From Vibrio ostreicida (GTDB taxonomy: Bacteria > Pseudomonadota > Gammaproteobacteria > Enterobacterales > Vibrionaceae): a stretch of 64,000 nucleotides of DNA. The position numbers were made by a program, and so were the translations under genes. The stretch is from contig NZ_JABEYA020000007.1 in assembly GCF_013074385.2 (NCBI RefSeq), positions 62,001 to 126,000 on the forward strand. Reading direction: 5' to 3'. The notes below the pieces were generated by a model, which was not told the origin of the DNA, made no database searches, and worked only from the letters and a program-made list of their open reading frames with translations. This document shows, piece by piece, positions 37,883 to 48,220 of the stretch. How positions within the stretch are numbered: the first letter of the stretch is position 1; every line of letters starts with the position of its first letter.

Positions 37883-39313
37883 TTACAGCTTTCTAGAGAA
37901 AACACCCGCTAGCGCGATAATACCAATTCCGAGCAGCATAATTTCACCTTTACCACTATCAAAGCCCGATTTGATGCCCATCAAGGCAACAATGGCAATC
38001 GCGACCGGAATCACGTATTTAACTAGATTGTACCAAAGGCCAAACAAAGGAAAAGAGACTTCTCCTCCGTTGGTGATTTCCTTTTCAAGTTCGCTACGGT
38101 TTAGACGCCAACCCGCAAAGATACAGACCAACATACCACCCACCGCCAAAAATATTTTATCCGTCAGAAGGTCAAAAATATCAAAAGCGCCATTATCAAA
38201 TAGAGTTGGGCCCAATCCACCAAGAGACAAAGAAGCAAACACACACAAAATCGCCATCACGCAACTGGATAGCATAACAGCGACTGGACGTTTCATTCCT
38301 TTTTCATCAATAAGGTAGGCCACCACAACTTCTAGCAAAGAGATTGATGATGTCAAAGCAGCCACCGTCAGGCCAACAAAGAACAATAAGGCGAGAAGAA
38401 GTCCAACGAGGCCACCCATTTCGGCAAACAACTGAGGCACAACAACAAAAACAAGCCCCGGTCCAGCGGCAGGCTCCATACCAAAGGCAAACATAGCAGG
38501 AAACATAGCAATCCCCGCTAAGATAGCAACGCCTGTATCCATCGCGGTCACCATCGCGGTCGTTTTAACGAGGTTTTCTTTTTTCTTGAGGTAGGAGCCA
38601 TAAGTCATCATACAACCCATACCCAAGCTTAAAGAGAAAAAGGCCTGTCCAAGTGCCGCAAGCACCACATTGCTGTCAACTTTCGTAAAATCTGGCTTAA
38701 AAAGAAACTCTAGACCGGCCATGGCACCTGGCAGCATGAGACCTTTCACCGACACAACAATTAGGATAAAAAACAGTAATGGCATCAGGATTTTTCCTGC
38801 TTTTTCTATGCCACCCGATATTCCTTTTATCACAATAACAATATTGAGAAGGAGATAGATTGCCATCCACATCAGCGGCTGTATGGGGTCGGAAATAAAA
38901 CTCCCGAAGCTATCGCCTATCGTATCTGGTGTACTGAGTAGTCCCCCACCCACTTTGAATATATAAGCTAATGCCCACCCACCGACAACAGGATAAAAAC
39001 CCATAATGAGTAAACCACTAACAACACCGATCACTCCCGTAAAAGTCCAACCTCTGTCGGTCGTTTTAAAAGCGCCAACGGCTGAAAGCCCAGTCTTACG
39101 ACCGATAGCAAACTCGGTCAGCATCACGCTAAAACCAATAAAAATAACGAATATCAGATAAATTGCAACGAACGCACCGCCACCACTCTCTCCTGCAGTG
39201 TAAGGAAATTTCCATATATTACCTAAACCAACAGCAGATCCTGCTGCGGCCATAACGAAGCCTAATCTAGACCCCCAGTTATCACGGGATTGTGCACTTT
39301 TACTCGTAGTCAC
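37883..39313 (-). CDS. Sodium-dependent transporter, NSS/SNF family
   Basis: 476 residues from GTG 39313, chosen because GGAG lies 5 nt before it and it yields the usual TTSKSAQSRDNWGSRLGF start; an ATG at 39367 lacks a ribosome site and overlaps regulatory sequence. About 12 membrane helices with the signature GSAVGLGNIWKFPY (TM1) and GGGAFVAIYL. Bacterial members import amino acids with Na+. A TyrR-like box upstream hints at an aromatic amino acid; that is inference. Confidence 0.92.
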   Translation of the reverse strand: MTTSKSAQSRDNWGSRLGFVMAAAGSAVGLGNIWKFPYTAGESGGGAFVAIYLIFVIFIGFSVMLTEFAIGRKTGLSAVGAFKTTDRGWTFTGVIGVVSGLLIMGFYPVVGGWALAYIFKVGGGLLSTPDTIGDSFGSFISDPIQPLMWMAIYLLLNIVIVIKGISGGIEKAGKILMPLLFFILIVVSVKGLMLPGAMAGLEFLFKPDFTKVDSNVVLAALGQAFFSLSLGMGCMMTYGSYLKKKENLVKTTAMVTAMDTGVAILAGIAMFPAMFAFGMEPAAGPGLVFVVVPQLFAEMGGLVGLLLALLFFVGLTVAALTSSISLLEVVVAYLIDEKGMKRPVAVMLSSCVMAILCVFASLSLGGLGPTLFDNGAFDIFDLLTDKIFLAVGGMLVCIFAGWRLNRSELEKEITNGGEVSFPLFGLWYNLVKYVIPVAIAIVALMGIKSGFDSGKGEIMLLGIGIIALAGVFSRKL

Positions 39314-39716
39314 GGTTACTCCATCAAATCTTTTATCAGTTGTACTGTTTCCATTCGGGGTACCCATGAATGTGTAAATTAATAATTACAACCATGGAAA
39401 ATTTGGATCAGCCCCACATCATGGCAAGTAAACCAGTTTACATTTACAATTGGAACCCCAAGTATTGTAAATTATCAACAATACACCTAAAAACACCTCC
39501 AACTGCCTACTTTTTGTCCGTTACGTGGAATTTAACATCTTGGTTACATTGGATTAACATAGTAATTCTCTTTTGCGACTTTATCCATCCATATGTGCCA
39601 AATCACACAGAAGTTATCGAGCGGATCAAATGTTTGTTGTTGTAACGCCCTGCTCGAATTACTATCTCAGTTAACGAGTCTAGTGACTCAAACGATTGAT
39701 CTTATGGGATAATTGA
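39314..39716. promoter_or_regulatory. Divergent control region with a TyrR-like box
   Basis: 403 bases between the NSS transporter and cls. TGTAAA-N6-ATTACA at 39373-39390 differs by one base from the TyrR consensus TGTAAA-N6-TTTACA. Further half-sites are GTAAAC-CA-GTTTAC (39427-39440) and TGTAAA at 39466-39471. Placement 60 bp upstream of the transporter's GTG fits control of that gene. No convincing coding sequence lies here. Confidence 0.5.
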
Positions 39717-41171
39717 ATGGAAAAGTTCTACCACTTCCTTACATTAGCGGGTTTTGTCATCTACTGGATACTGGTTGCCGGTGTCACCCTACGGGTTGTT
39801 CTCAAGCGAAGAGCGGTCAGCGTTTCACTGGCTTGGCTCATGATCATTTACATTATTCCAATTGTCGGGGTTGGCTGTTACTTTTTATTTGGTGAACTCA
39901 ATCTCGGCCGCAAGCGTGCTGAGCGCGCAAAAGTCATGCTCGCTCCTTTTGCCAAATGGTTCTCTCGCCTCAATGACTGTCTAGCGCATGATACTCAAAA
40001 CTTCGGGCGTCATATCTATCGTATCGATGAATTATGTAACAATCGACTTGGGCTTCCCGCACTGAGTGGAAACAGTTTGTGTCTACAAAGCTCCCCGAAT
40101 GACATTCTCCATTCGGTTATCGATGATATAGAAAAGGCAACCACCAATATTCGCATGGTGTTCTATATATGGCACCCTGGCGGCCTTGCCGACGCCGTCG
40201 CCTCTGCACTGATCCGCGCAACTAAGAGAGGGGTAAATGTAAAACTGCTGGTTGATTCAGCGGGCAGCCCTCACTTTCTCCGCAGTCACTGGGTGGGCAT
40301 GATGCGTTCTGCGGGTGTTGAAGTGATCCAAGCGTTGGAGGTAAGCCCGTGGCGTTTATTCCTTCGTCGTCTCGATCTAAGACAACATCGAAAAATCATC
40401 GTTATCGATGATACTATCGCTTATACAGGGTCGATGAACCTTGTCGACCCTGCATTTTTTAAACAGGACTCTGGTGTTGGGCAATGGATAGACATCATGG
40501 TCAGAATAACGGGACCAACAGTCAATGTCCTTGCGGCTATTCACTGCTGGGATTGGGAGGTCGAAACAGGGTTTCGGGAACTGCCCAATTGGCCCGATTG
40601 TCAACCCAATCACAATGAACCTCAGCACCCCGTTCAGGTCGTCCCCTCTGGTCCTGGTATGCCAGAGCATCTCATATCTCAAGTCTTAACCCTCGCCATC
40701 AATCAATCTAATCACTCGGTACGTATTACTACCCCTTACTTTGTACCGAGTTCTGACTTGCTTGAAACGTTAAAAATGACCTCACAACGCGGCGTAGATG
40801 TGGAATTAATTATCCCAATAAAAAATGATTCTCTGATGGTAAAATGGGCTTCTCGGGCCTTTTATACTGAGCTTATGGAAGCGGGGGTAAAGATCTACGA
40901 ATTCTATGGCGGCCTTCTCCATACTAAATCGGTGGTTATCGATCAGCAGTTTTGCTTAGTGGGTACCGTCAATATGGACATGCGGAGTTTGTGGTTAAAT
41001 TCAGAGCTCACCCTCGCGGTTGATGACGAGGTCTTTACTAAGCAAATGTTTCAACTTCAGAAAAAGTATATGGAAACGGCCCATTTGGTTAACTTATCGC
41101 AATGGAACAAACGTTCGATGTACTCTCGATTTCTAGAACGTGTTTTCTACTTATTCAACCCTTTACTGTAA
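39717..41171 (+). CDS. cls: Cardiolipin synthase
   Basis: 484 residues. Two N-terminal membrane helices (residues ~5-60), then two phospholipase D HKD motifs: HRKIIVIDDTIAYTGSMN (near 222) and HTKSVVIDQQFCLVGTVNMD (near 400). Condenses two phosphatidylglycerols into cardiolipin in the inner membrane. ClsA-type by length. Single gene. Confidence 0.95.
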   Translation: MEKFYHFLTLAGFVIYWILVAGVTLRVVLKRRAVSVSLAWLMIIYIIPIVGVGCYFLFGELNLGRKRAERAKVMLAPFAKWFSRLNDCLAHDTQNFGRHIYRIDELCNNRLGLPALSGNSLCLQSSPNDILHSVIDDIEKATTNIRMVFYIWHPGGLADAVASALIRATKRGVNVKLLVDSAGSPHFLRSHWVGMMRSAGVEVIQALEVSPWRLFLRRLDLRQHRKIIVIDDTIAYTGSMNLVDPAFFKQDSGVGQWIDIMVRITGPTVNVLAAIHCWDWEVETGFRELPNWPDCQPNHNEPQHPVQVVPSGPGMPEHLISQVLTLAINQSNHSVRITTPYFVPSSDLLETLKMTSQRGVDVELIIPIKNDSLMVKWASRAFYTELMEAGVKIYEFYGGLLHTKSVVIDQQFCLVGTVNMDMRSLWLNSELTLAVDDEVFTKQMFQLQKKYMETAHLVNLSQWNKRSMYSRFLERVFYLFNPLL

Positions 41172-41254
41172 ACCCAATCTTATCTTTCTGACTCTTGCTA
41201 TTCCTTGCCCACCATGGTTTAAATAGGGCAAGTAATCTAAAGGAAGGACGAACA

Positions 41255-42460
41255 ATGTCTGATGGTAAACAAACCCAAATGGTCGCTGCGGGAAGAAGTA
41301 AACAGTGGACCAAGGGCGTGGTAAATCCACCAATCCAACGGGCCTCGACAGTGGTTTTTGATACGGTTGCTGAAAAACAGTACGCAACGTCTAATAGAGC
41401 CAATAAAACCCTATTTTATGGACGCCGCGGTACCCATACTCACTTTGCCCTTCAAGATGCGATGGTCGAAATTGAAGGTGGTACTGGCTGCGCGCTCTAC
41501 CCATGTGGCACCGCGGCCATTTCAAACGCCATTCTTTCGTTTGTTGAAACAGGTGATCATTTGCTCATGGTCGATACTTGTTACGAACCCACTCGCGACT
41601 TCTGTGACAAAATTTTAAGAAAAATGGGGGTGGAAACGACCTACTATGATCCTGTGATTGGTGATGGGATTCGCAATCTAATTCAACCGAATACCAAAAT
41701 TCTATTTCTCGAGTCCCCAGGATCTATTACGATGGAAATTCAGGATGTGCCGACTCTGGCGAGAATCGCTCACGAAAGCGATATCATTGTCATGTTGGAT
41801 AACACTTGGTCCGCGGGCGTCAATTTTTCTCCCTTTGAGTATGGTGTCGATATTTCAATTCAGGCTGCCACCAAATATATCGTAGGTCACTCTGATGTCA
41901 TGCTTGGAACCGCAGTTGCGAACGAAAAACACTGGGATCAATTGCGTGAACAAAGCTATCTCATGGGTCAGTGTGTTTCCCCAGATGATGCTTACTTGGG
42001 CCTCAGGGGCATTCGAACGTTGGATGTACGACTTCGCCAACACGCAGAAAGTAGCCTGAAGGTCGCACAGTGGCTTCAAAGCCGTCCGGAAGTGGATCAT
42101 GTCCGCCATCCGGCTTTGAACGACTGTCCAGGACACGAGTATTTTAAACGCGATTTTTCAGGCGGAAATGGGCTATTCTCGTTTGTCCTCAAAACCAGCT
42201 ATCCAAGAGCAACCACTGCCCTACTCGATGGTATGACTCACTTTAGTATGGGTTACTCATGGGGAGGGTTTGAGAGCCTAATATTGGCCAATGAGCCAAA
42301 AAGCTTTAACAACCTGAGAACCGTCGCCAATCCCAACTTCGACGGTACGCTCATTCGGCTTCATATTGGGCTGGAAGCTGTCGACGATTTAATTGCCGAC
42401 CTTGAAAAAGGCTTTGAGAGGTATGCCACTTTGCTTCCTAATCAGGATTCAAGCCGATAA
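41255..42460 (+). CDS. metC: Cystathionine beta-lyase
   Basis: 401 residues from ATG 41255 ([14 protein letters not shown]), preceded by AAGGAAGG; an upstream ATG at 41195 would add 20 unlikely residues. PLP-dependent Cys/Met metabolism fold: [16 protein letters not shown], the PLP-lysine segment [14 protein letters not shown] (near 213) and [11 protein letters not shown]. MetC-type by YSWGGFESL. Cleaves cystathionine to homocysteine in methionine synthesis. Confidence 0.94.
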   Translation: MSDGKQTQMVAAGRSKQWTKGVVNPPIQRASTVVFDTVAEKQYATSNRANKTLFYGRRGTHTHFALQDAMVEIEGGTGCALYPCGTAAISNAILSFVETGDHLLMVDTCYEPTRDFCDKILRKMGVETTYYDPVIGDGIRNLIQPNTKILFLESPGSITMEIQDVPTLARIAHESDIIVMLDNTWSAGVNFSPFEYGVDISIQAATKYIVGHSDVMLGTAVANEKHWDQLREQSYLMGQCVSPDDAYLGLRGIRTLDVRLRQHAESSLKVAQWLQSRPEVDHVRHPALNDCPGHEYFKRDFSGGNGLFSFVLKTSYPRATTALLDGMTHFSMGYSWGGFESLILANEPKSFNNLRTVANPNFDGTLIRLHIGLEAVDDLIADLEKGFERYATLLPNQDSSR

Positions 42461-42476
42461 CTCGGATTAAGTGAAT

Positions 42477-42503
42477 AGGCCCCCAAACGGGCCTGTTTAT
42501 TTT
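42477..42503 (+). terminator. Terminator after metC
   Basis: AGGCCC/GGGCCT stem with a 6-nt loop followed by TGTTTATTTT, 16 nt after the metC stop. Confidence 0.75.
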
Positions 42504-42678
42504 CCCATTATTTACTTTACTATCAGTAATTTACCAAGCCAATGTTGTTAATAGAATGTGTTTATTTTAACATCTGGATCACAAATACATCGATCGTTTT
42601 TTATACAAGTTTCGCTTAGTTCCAAACTTCTAATAGTGTTTAATTACTCATCAGAGGTCAAACCAGAGGGAACGAGTT

Positions 42679-43614
42679 TTGAAACAAAAAATAAAAGCCG
42701 CTTTACTTTGTATTTGTAGCTTAGCACTTTCGGCAACAGCCAGTCACTCAAGTGCCAGTGGTTACACACAAACAAAATACCCCATTGTCCTAGTACACGG
42801 ACTGTTTGGGTTCGACACCCTTGCTGGCCTCGATTATTTCTACGGTATTCCCCAAGCCTTGACGCGAGGTGGAGCCAATGTCTACGTCGCACAAGTTTCA
42901 GCGATCAATAGTACTGAAGTTCGTGGAGAACAGTTGCTCAAGCAAGTCGAAACACTGCTCGTGGTGACCGGAGCAGACAAGGTCAATTTAGTCGGTCATA
43001 GCCATGGCGGACCCACAGCGCGTTACGTTGCATCTGTCAGCCCTCACCTCGTCGCATCAGTCACCAGTATTGGTGGAGTCAATAAAGGGTCCAAGGTGGC
43101 AGATATTGTACGGGGCACAATTCCTGAAGGATCTATTTTAGAAAAATTAGGCGTAACGCTCGCGGGGGGGTTGACGACATTAATTAACTTCTTGTCAGGT
43201 GGCAGTGATTTAGAGCAGGAAGCGCTGGCCTCTTTAGCCGCATTAACGACCGAAGGGTCTCTCTTATTCAATCAACACCACCCAGAGGGTATTCCCTCGA
43301 CTGCATGTGGTGACGGAGATTGGCTCGCAGACAACGGCGTTTACTATTATTCATGGACAGGCTCCCGAACTTTCACCAACCTTCTCGATCCAACAGATGC
43401 AGCCATGACCCTTCTTGGATTAGCATTTGGTGAACCCAACGACGGCTTGGTGAGCGCTTGCAGTACCCACCTTGGGAAGGTGATCCGTGATGACTATAAG
43501 ATGAATCATCTCGATGAAATTAACGGGCTGATCGGCATTCACCATTTATTCGAAACGGATCCCGTCACCCTCTACCGCCAACACGCTAATCGCCTCAAGT
43601 TACAAGGTTTATAG
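42679..43614 (+). CDS. lipA: Secreted triacylglycerol lipase
   Basis: 311 residues from TTG 42679, after GAGGGAACGAG. Signal peptide (MKQKIKAALLCICSLALSATA). Subfamily I lipase: YPIVLVHGLFGF with the oxyanion-hole region (residues ~34-45), nucleophile GHSHGG (S108), catalytic Asp in NDGLVS and His in GIHHLF. Hydrolyses triglycerides outside the cell after type II secretion. Followed directly by its dedicated foldase. Confidence 0.94.
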   Translation: MKQKIKAALLCICSLALSATASHSSASGYTQTKYPIVLVHGLFGFDTLAGLDYFYGIPQALTRGGANVYVAQVSAINSTEVRGEQLLKQVETLLVVTGADKVNLVGHSHGGPTARYVASVSPHLVASVTSIGGVNKGSKVADIVRGTIPEGSILEKLGVTLAGGLTTLINFLSGGSDLEQEALASLAALTTEGSLLFNQHHPEGIPSTACGDGDWLADNGVYYYSWTGSRTFTNLLDPTDAAMTLLGLAFGEPNDGLVSACSTHLGKVIRDDYKMNHLDEINGLIGIHHLFETDPVTLYRQHANRLKLQGL

Positions 43615-43615
43615 T

Positions 43616-44476
43616 ATGAAAAAGACCGTACCCACTCTGATACTGTTGATCGCCGCCATCAGTGCTGGGACGGTCTATTTTTTTAACGACAATGCCGATA
43701 CCAGCCCCATTTCTGTGCAAGCCAACTCCCAACAAGATACGGAGGTAGATGGTTCGTCACAAAGAGACTTTTTTGACTATACCCTGAGTAGCTTAGGGGA
43801 GCAGGAGCTCGATCAAATCAAAGCCAGAGTAGAAAAGAATGATTTTGTGACAAACGGAGTGACTTTAGATCCGGTTCTCTTCGACAGATTTTTAAAGTAT
43901 AAGCAAGCACTTACGAGTCTAAACCCAATAACGACACTAAAGCTAACATACCTCGATCTGGAGCAATTTCATCAACAAATTATGGCACTGCAACAACACT
44001 ATTTTTCCGAAGAACAGATTCAAATGCTGTTTGAAGAAGAAAACAGGCTAAGGCAACTGTCTATCGAGAAATTACTGATAAAAAGTGAGCATCTCGATAC
44101 GCCAACCCAGTTACAAAAGTGGCGTGAAGCACTCGCAGACCAACCAGAGTACATTCAGAAAAGTGCGCGCAACAATGAGTTGTTGATAAGCTTGACCCAA
44201 TCATCACAACTGGACTTGCAGCTCAAACACTTAACCCGAGTGGAACTTGTCGGAGAAGTCGTAGCTGGTCAGCTCCTCGACTTAGACAATCAGCACCAGC
44301 AGTTTTCTGCCCAGTTCGACGGCTATCTCATAGAAAGACGCACTGTTATAGCGGATCCCGCCTTAACGGATGAAGACAAAAAAGGTCACATTGACGCGTT
44401 GAGGCAACAATATTTTGCCTCTTCTCAGCAACGTCGGGTTCAAGCGCTAGAACGTATCCATGATAACGGACATTAA
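43616..44476 (+). CDS. Lipase-specific foldase (lipase chaperone)
   Basis: 286 residues. N-terminal membrane anchor (residues ~5-22), then an extended helical body facing the periplasm. The foldase signature Rx1-2FDYxLS appears as RDFFDYTLSSLGE near residue 49. It folds LipA before secretion. Its start is 1 nt after the lipA stop, the standard lipase-foldase operon. Confidence 0.93.
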   Translation: MKKTVPTLILLIAAISAGTVYFFNDNADTSPISVQANSQQDTEVDGSSQRDFFDYTLSSLGEQELDQIKARVEKNDFVTNGVTLDPVLFDRFLKYKQALTSLNPITTLKLTYLDLEQFHQQIMALQQHYFSEEQIQMLFEEENRLRQLSIEKLLIKSEHLDTPTQLQKWREALADQPEYIQKSARNNELLISLTQSSQLDLQLKHLTRVELVGEVVAGQLLDLDNQHQQFSAQFDGYLIERRTVIADPALTDEDKKGHIDALRQQYFASSQQRRVQALERIHDNGH

Positions 44477-44498
44477 GCAGAGTCAACGCATGTACTTT

Positions 44499-45056
44499 TC
44501 AACGGTACTTTTTACAGCAATTGACGAGATGATCGTCAACCATGCCTACCGCTTGCATAAAAGCATAGCAAATCGTTTCACCAACAAACTTGAAGCCGTT
44601 CTTTTTCAGAAATCGGCTCATGGCCCTCGATTGTTCAGTGGACGTTGGCACGTCAGTCATACTTTGCCACTGGTTAATGACAGGGCGCCCGTCAACAAAT
44701 TGCCACATCGCATTCGACAGGCTGCCATACTCATCTATCAAAGACAAAGCCGAGCGAGCATTATTAAACACCGACTGAATTTTGCCTTTGTGTTTTACTA
44801 CATCGTAGTTAGCAATAATCACATCCGCTCGAGCTTCACCGTATTGCGCTAACCTATCTAGCTGGTAATCCTCAAATGCAACTCGATAACCCTGACGTTT
44901 TTTTAGGATAGTTAACCAACTTAATCCTGCTTGAGCGCCTTCGAGAGTAATAAATTCAAATAGAGTCCGGTCGTCGTATACTGGTACACCCCATTCTTTA
45001 TCATGATATTCACGTTCAAGTTCGTGATTCATTGCCCATGCACATCGAATATCCAT
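44499..45056 (-). CDS. tag: DNA-3-methyladenine glycosylase I
   Basis: 185 residues from ATG 45056 (MDIRCAWAM), after AAGAAGGAAC. Tag landmarks: RCAWAMNHELEREYHDKEWGVP, EGAQAGLSW and KFVGETICYAFMQAVGMVDDH. Removes 3-methyladenine in base excision repair. Its zinc ligands (Cys4, His17 and the C-terminal His and Cys) are present. Convergent with the foldase gene. Confidence 0.96.
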   Translation of the reverse strand: MDIRCAWAMNHELEREYHDKEWGVPVYDDRTLFEFITLEGAQAGLSWLTILKKRQGYRVAFEDYQLDRLAQYGEARADVIIANYDVVKHKGKIQSVFNNARSALSLIDEYGSLSNAMWQFVDGRPVINQWQSMTDVPTSTEQSRAMSRFLKKNGFKFVGETICYAFMQAVGMVDDHLVNCCKKYR

Positions 45057-45118
45057 GATGTTCCTTCTTGTAAAGTGCCCCTGACCAAAATGCAGGGGCA
45101 AGATCATATAACGCTGAG

Positions 45119-48100
45119 TTAACTTGGCACTCTAACGCGGTGAAAAATACGGTACAGGACCGGTACGACTATCAGCGTAAGCACGGTCGCAAAGCCCAGT
45201 CCAAACATAATAGTCACAGCCATTGGCTTGAAAAAAATGTCTGGTAATAATGGAATCATACCCAATATCGTTGTAATGGCTGCCATGCAAACTGGACGCA
45301 CACGGCTCAATGCCGCTTCGACCACGGCAACATAAGGGTCCTTGCCGGATTGCATCTCAATTTCGATTTGATCAAGCAATACTATACCATTTTTCAATAA
45401 CATACCGGATAGGCTCAAAAACCCAAGTAGCGCCATAAAGCCAAAGGGAGTGTTGAGTACCAAAAGGCCAGTGGTCACACCAATGATCGCTAGTGGAACC
45501 GTCAGCCAAATAATGAGCGGCTCCTTTACGGTATTAAACAATAGCACCGTGACGAGGAACATAAATAGATAACCCATTGGCATCGTCGTAAACAAAGAAG
45601 CTTGGGCATCGCGTGATGACTCATATTCACCTCCCCATTCTAATGAATACCCTGAGGGCAACTCAATCGCCTCGATTTTGGCTTGAAGTCGTTTTTGCAA
45701 TGTCGCCGCCGTCTCTTCCCCCAACAGGTCTGGGTCAGCCATAACAGTCAGCATTCGTTTCCGATTTTTGCGCACGATAATGGGGTCTTCCCAGCGCATA
45801 TCGTAGCCCAGTGTCACTTGCTGCAATGGTATATATTCACTTAACGCAGGACTCCAAATCTTCATCCCTTCAATATTTCGAATATCTACACGTTCTTGTT
45901 CCGGCAATCGAGCAACTATCGGCATTAACGTGGTGCCATCACGATATACTCCAACGGATTTCCCAGAAAAAGACATCGCCAATAAATCATCAACATCCGA
46001 CTTTGTGATACCGTAACGTCTGGCTTGACCTTCGTTAAACTGAGGCTCGAGTATTTTCGTTCTTTCCCGCCAATCATGACGGATGTTACTCGCCCCCGGA
46101 TCCGCACTCATAATGTCTTCAACTTGTCGCGCGATGCCACGTAATATCGTCGGGTCAGAGCCAATAATCCGAGCTTCAATTTTTGCTCCACCACCTGGGC
46201 CAAGTTCTATCTGCTTAAGTTTGTATTCAATTTCAGGGAACGTTTTCTCAAGATGGACCCTAAATTTCGCCATCAAATCCGATAACTGTTTATAGTCGGT
46301 GACTCTGGTTGTGATTTCACCGTAAGCGGCATAACTTTTTTCAGGCGCATAGGTCAGCATAAAGCGTTGCAAGCCTTTACCCGCGGTGGTGGTAATATGA
46401 TCGACACCTTCTTGATCTGATAACCACGCTTCCAAAGCTTTGAGCTTAGTATTCGTGGCTCTAATGTCTGTGCCTTCGGGTAACCAAATATCCGTTTGGA
46501 ATATGGGCGTGGTTGAAGAGGGGAAGAACGCTTGCTTAACAAAAGCGAAACCGTAAATACTCACGATCAGACCCAATACGGAAACAGCAACAGTGAGCCA
46601 AGCTCGCTTCATACAAAATTCAAGAAATGATTTATAGATCATAAAAATCATTCCATTGTAAGGATCGTTGTTTTCACCTTGGTTTTTGAACGTCTGTCCT
46701 TTGAAGAACAAATCTGCGAAAAAAGGCGTCAGTGAAATAGCCGTGAACCAGCTGAGCATCAATGAAATGAGCAACACGCTAAACAAAGTCCCGCAATACT
46801 CACCTGTCGCATCTTCCGACAAACCAATCGGTGCAAAAGCAGTAACCGCTATAACGGTTGCACCAAGAAGTGGCCATTTGGTTTGAGTAACGATATCCGT
46901 AGCTGCCTGAATCCTTGTCCGACCTTTTTGAGTGCCTATCAGTATCCCTTCCACAATCACAATCGCATTGTCCACCAGCATCCCTAAGGCAATAACCAGC
47001 GCTCCCAATGAAATCCTCTGCAAATCGATCGCAAAATAATTCATAAAGATAAACGTGCCAAGCACAGTCAGCAGTAGAATGAGCCCTATCAATAAGCCAG
47101 AACGTAGGCCCATGAAAAACAACAAAACGATAATCACGATCGCGACAGCCTGTCCCAAGCTGACAATAAAACCACTGACGGACTTATCCACTTCTTTGGG
47201 CTGGCTGTATACTTCGGAAATACCAACGCCGACTGGCTGCTGATATTTGAGTTCTGCTAAACGCCGATCAAAGCGTTTACCCACTTCCACAACATTGACA
47301 CCTTGGGCAAAAGATACGCCGACATTCAGCGCTAATTTACCATTGAATGTCACTATGTTATCCGGCACATCAACAAAACCTCGCTTAATCTGCGCAACGT
47401 CACGCAAGTAGATAAGCCCCTGAGCACCACTTTCAGTAATGATTAAATCACCCAGCTGATCAACATTTTCGAACTCTCCTGTCGGTTGAATTCGGATATA
47501 TTCACTGCCCACTCGAATTGCCCCTGCATCAGAGACCACATTCTGAGTCGACAAAAGGTTAAAGACGGTCGTAGGTGACAAACCTAAACTACTAAGCCGC
47601 TTCATTGACACTTCAATGAATACTTGCTCTTGTTGCTGCCCAGATACCGATATTTTACTCACTCCATCTATTAGCTCCAGCTCTCGTCGGAGGTAATCGA
47701 CATAGTCCAATAGCTCTTTATAGCTATACCCTTCTCCAGTCACAGCAAGCAAAATACCGTAAACGTCCCCAAAGTCATCAATGATTTTAGGATCATTGAC
47801 ACCGGGTGGTAACTGACCTTTTAGATCATTAACTTTACGGCGCAATTCATCCCAGATTTGAGGCAAATCATCCGGTCCGTAGTTATTTTTCATCGTGACG
47901 GTGATCTGAGACAAACCTCGACTAGAAATGGAGTTAACCTCATCCACATACATCAATTGCTGAATCGCTTTCTCGATGGGGTAGGTCACCTCTTCTTCTA
48001 CCTGTTGAGGTGTCGCTCCAGGATAGGAGGTCACCACCATGGCATCTTTAATCGTAAAGGCTGGATCTTCGAGCTGCCCAAGACCAAAAAAGGCAGCCAC

Positions 48101-48220
48101 GCCTCCAATAAGAAAAATAAGTGATATCATCCAACTGATGACTCGATTGCGAATAAAGTAAGCCGCAATACCTGTTATATGCTCATCTTTTTCACGTGCT
48201 GGATTATTCGATTCACTCAT
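45119..48220 (-). CDS. RND-family efflux pump inner-membrane subunit (VexK/TriC-like)
   Basis: 1033 residues, 12 membrane helices and two large periplasmic loops typical of the HAE1 RND family: N-terminal RNRVISWM, YPGATPQQVEEEVTYPIE, then LGALVIALGMLVDNAIVIVEG (TM4, with proton-relay Asp) and a conserved TM10-12 half. Pumps drugs or bile-type compounds out using protons. It is preceded by two lipoprotein adaptor genes, an arrangement known from Vibrio VexIJK and Pseudomonas TriABC. Starts 8 nt inside the upstream gene. No outer-membrane channel gene is present. Confidence 0.92.
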   Translation of the reverse strand: MSESNNPAREKDEHITGIAAYFIRNRVISWMISLIFLIGGVAAFFGLGQLEDPAFTIKDAMVVTSYPGATPQQVEEEVTYPIEKAIQQLMYVDEVNSISSRGLSQITVTMKNNYGPDDLPQIWDELRRKVNDLKGQLPPGVNDPKIIDDFGDVYGILLAVTGEGYSYKELLDYVDYLRRELELIDGVSKISVSGQQQEQVFIEVSMKRLSSLGLSPTTVFNLLSTQNVVSDAGAIRVGSEYIRIQPTGEFENVDQLGDLIITESGAQGLIYLRDVAQIKRGFVDVPDNIVTFNGKLALNVGVSFAQGVNVVEVGKRFDRRLAELKYQQPVGVGISEVYSQPKEVDKSVSGFIVSLGQAVAIVIIVLLFFMGLRSGLLIGLILLLTVLGTFIFMNYFAIDLQRISLGALVIALGMLVDNAIVIVEGILIGTQKGRTRIQAATDIVTQTKWPLLGATVIAVTAFAPIGLSEDATGEYCGTLFSVLLISLMLSWFTAISLTPFFADLFFKGQTFKNQGENNDPYNGMIFMIYKSFLEFCMKRAWLTVAVSVLGLIVSIYGFAFVKQAFFPSSTTPIFQTDIWLPEGTDIRATNTKLKALEAWLSDQEGVDHITTTAGKGLQRFMLTYAPEKSYAAYGEITTRVTDYKQLSDLMAKFRVHLEKTFPEIEYKLKQIELGPGGGAKIEARIIGSDPTILRGIARQVEDIMSADPGASNIRHDWRERTKILEPQFNEGQARRYGITKSDVDDLLAMSFSGKSVGVYRDGTTLMPIVARLPEQERVDIRNIEGMKIWSPALSEYIPLQQVTLGYDMRWEDPIIVRKNRKRMLTVMADPDLLGEETAATLQKRLQAKIEAIELPSGYSLEWGGEYESSRDAQASLFTTMPMGYLFMFLVTVLLFNTVKEPLIIWLTVPLAIIGVTTGLLVLNTPFGFMALLGFLSLSGMLLKNGIVLLDQIEIEMQSGKDPYVAVVEAALSRVRPVCMAAITTILGMIPLLPDIFFKPMAVTIMFGLGFATVLTLIVVPVLYRIFHRVRVPS

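Noticed and set aside
39370..39645. 91-codon plus-strand frame between the NSS transporter and cls
   Set aside because: No ribosome site, overlaps the regulatory sequence, and the composition is unlike its neighbours.
44460..44852. 130-codon frame opposite tag
   Set aside because: It is the antisense shadow of the tag gene, whose domain motifs are clear on the other strand.
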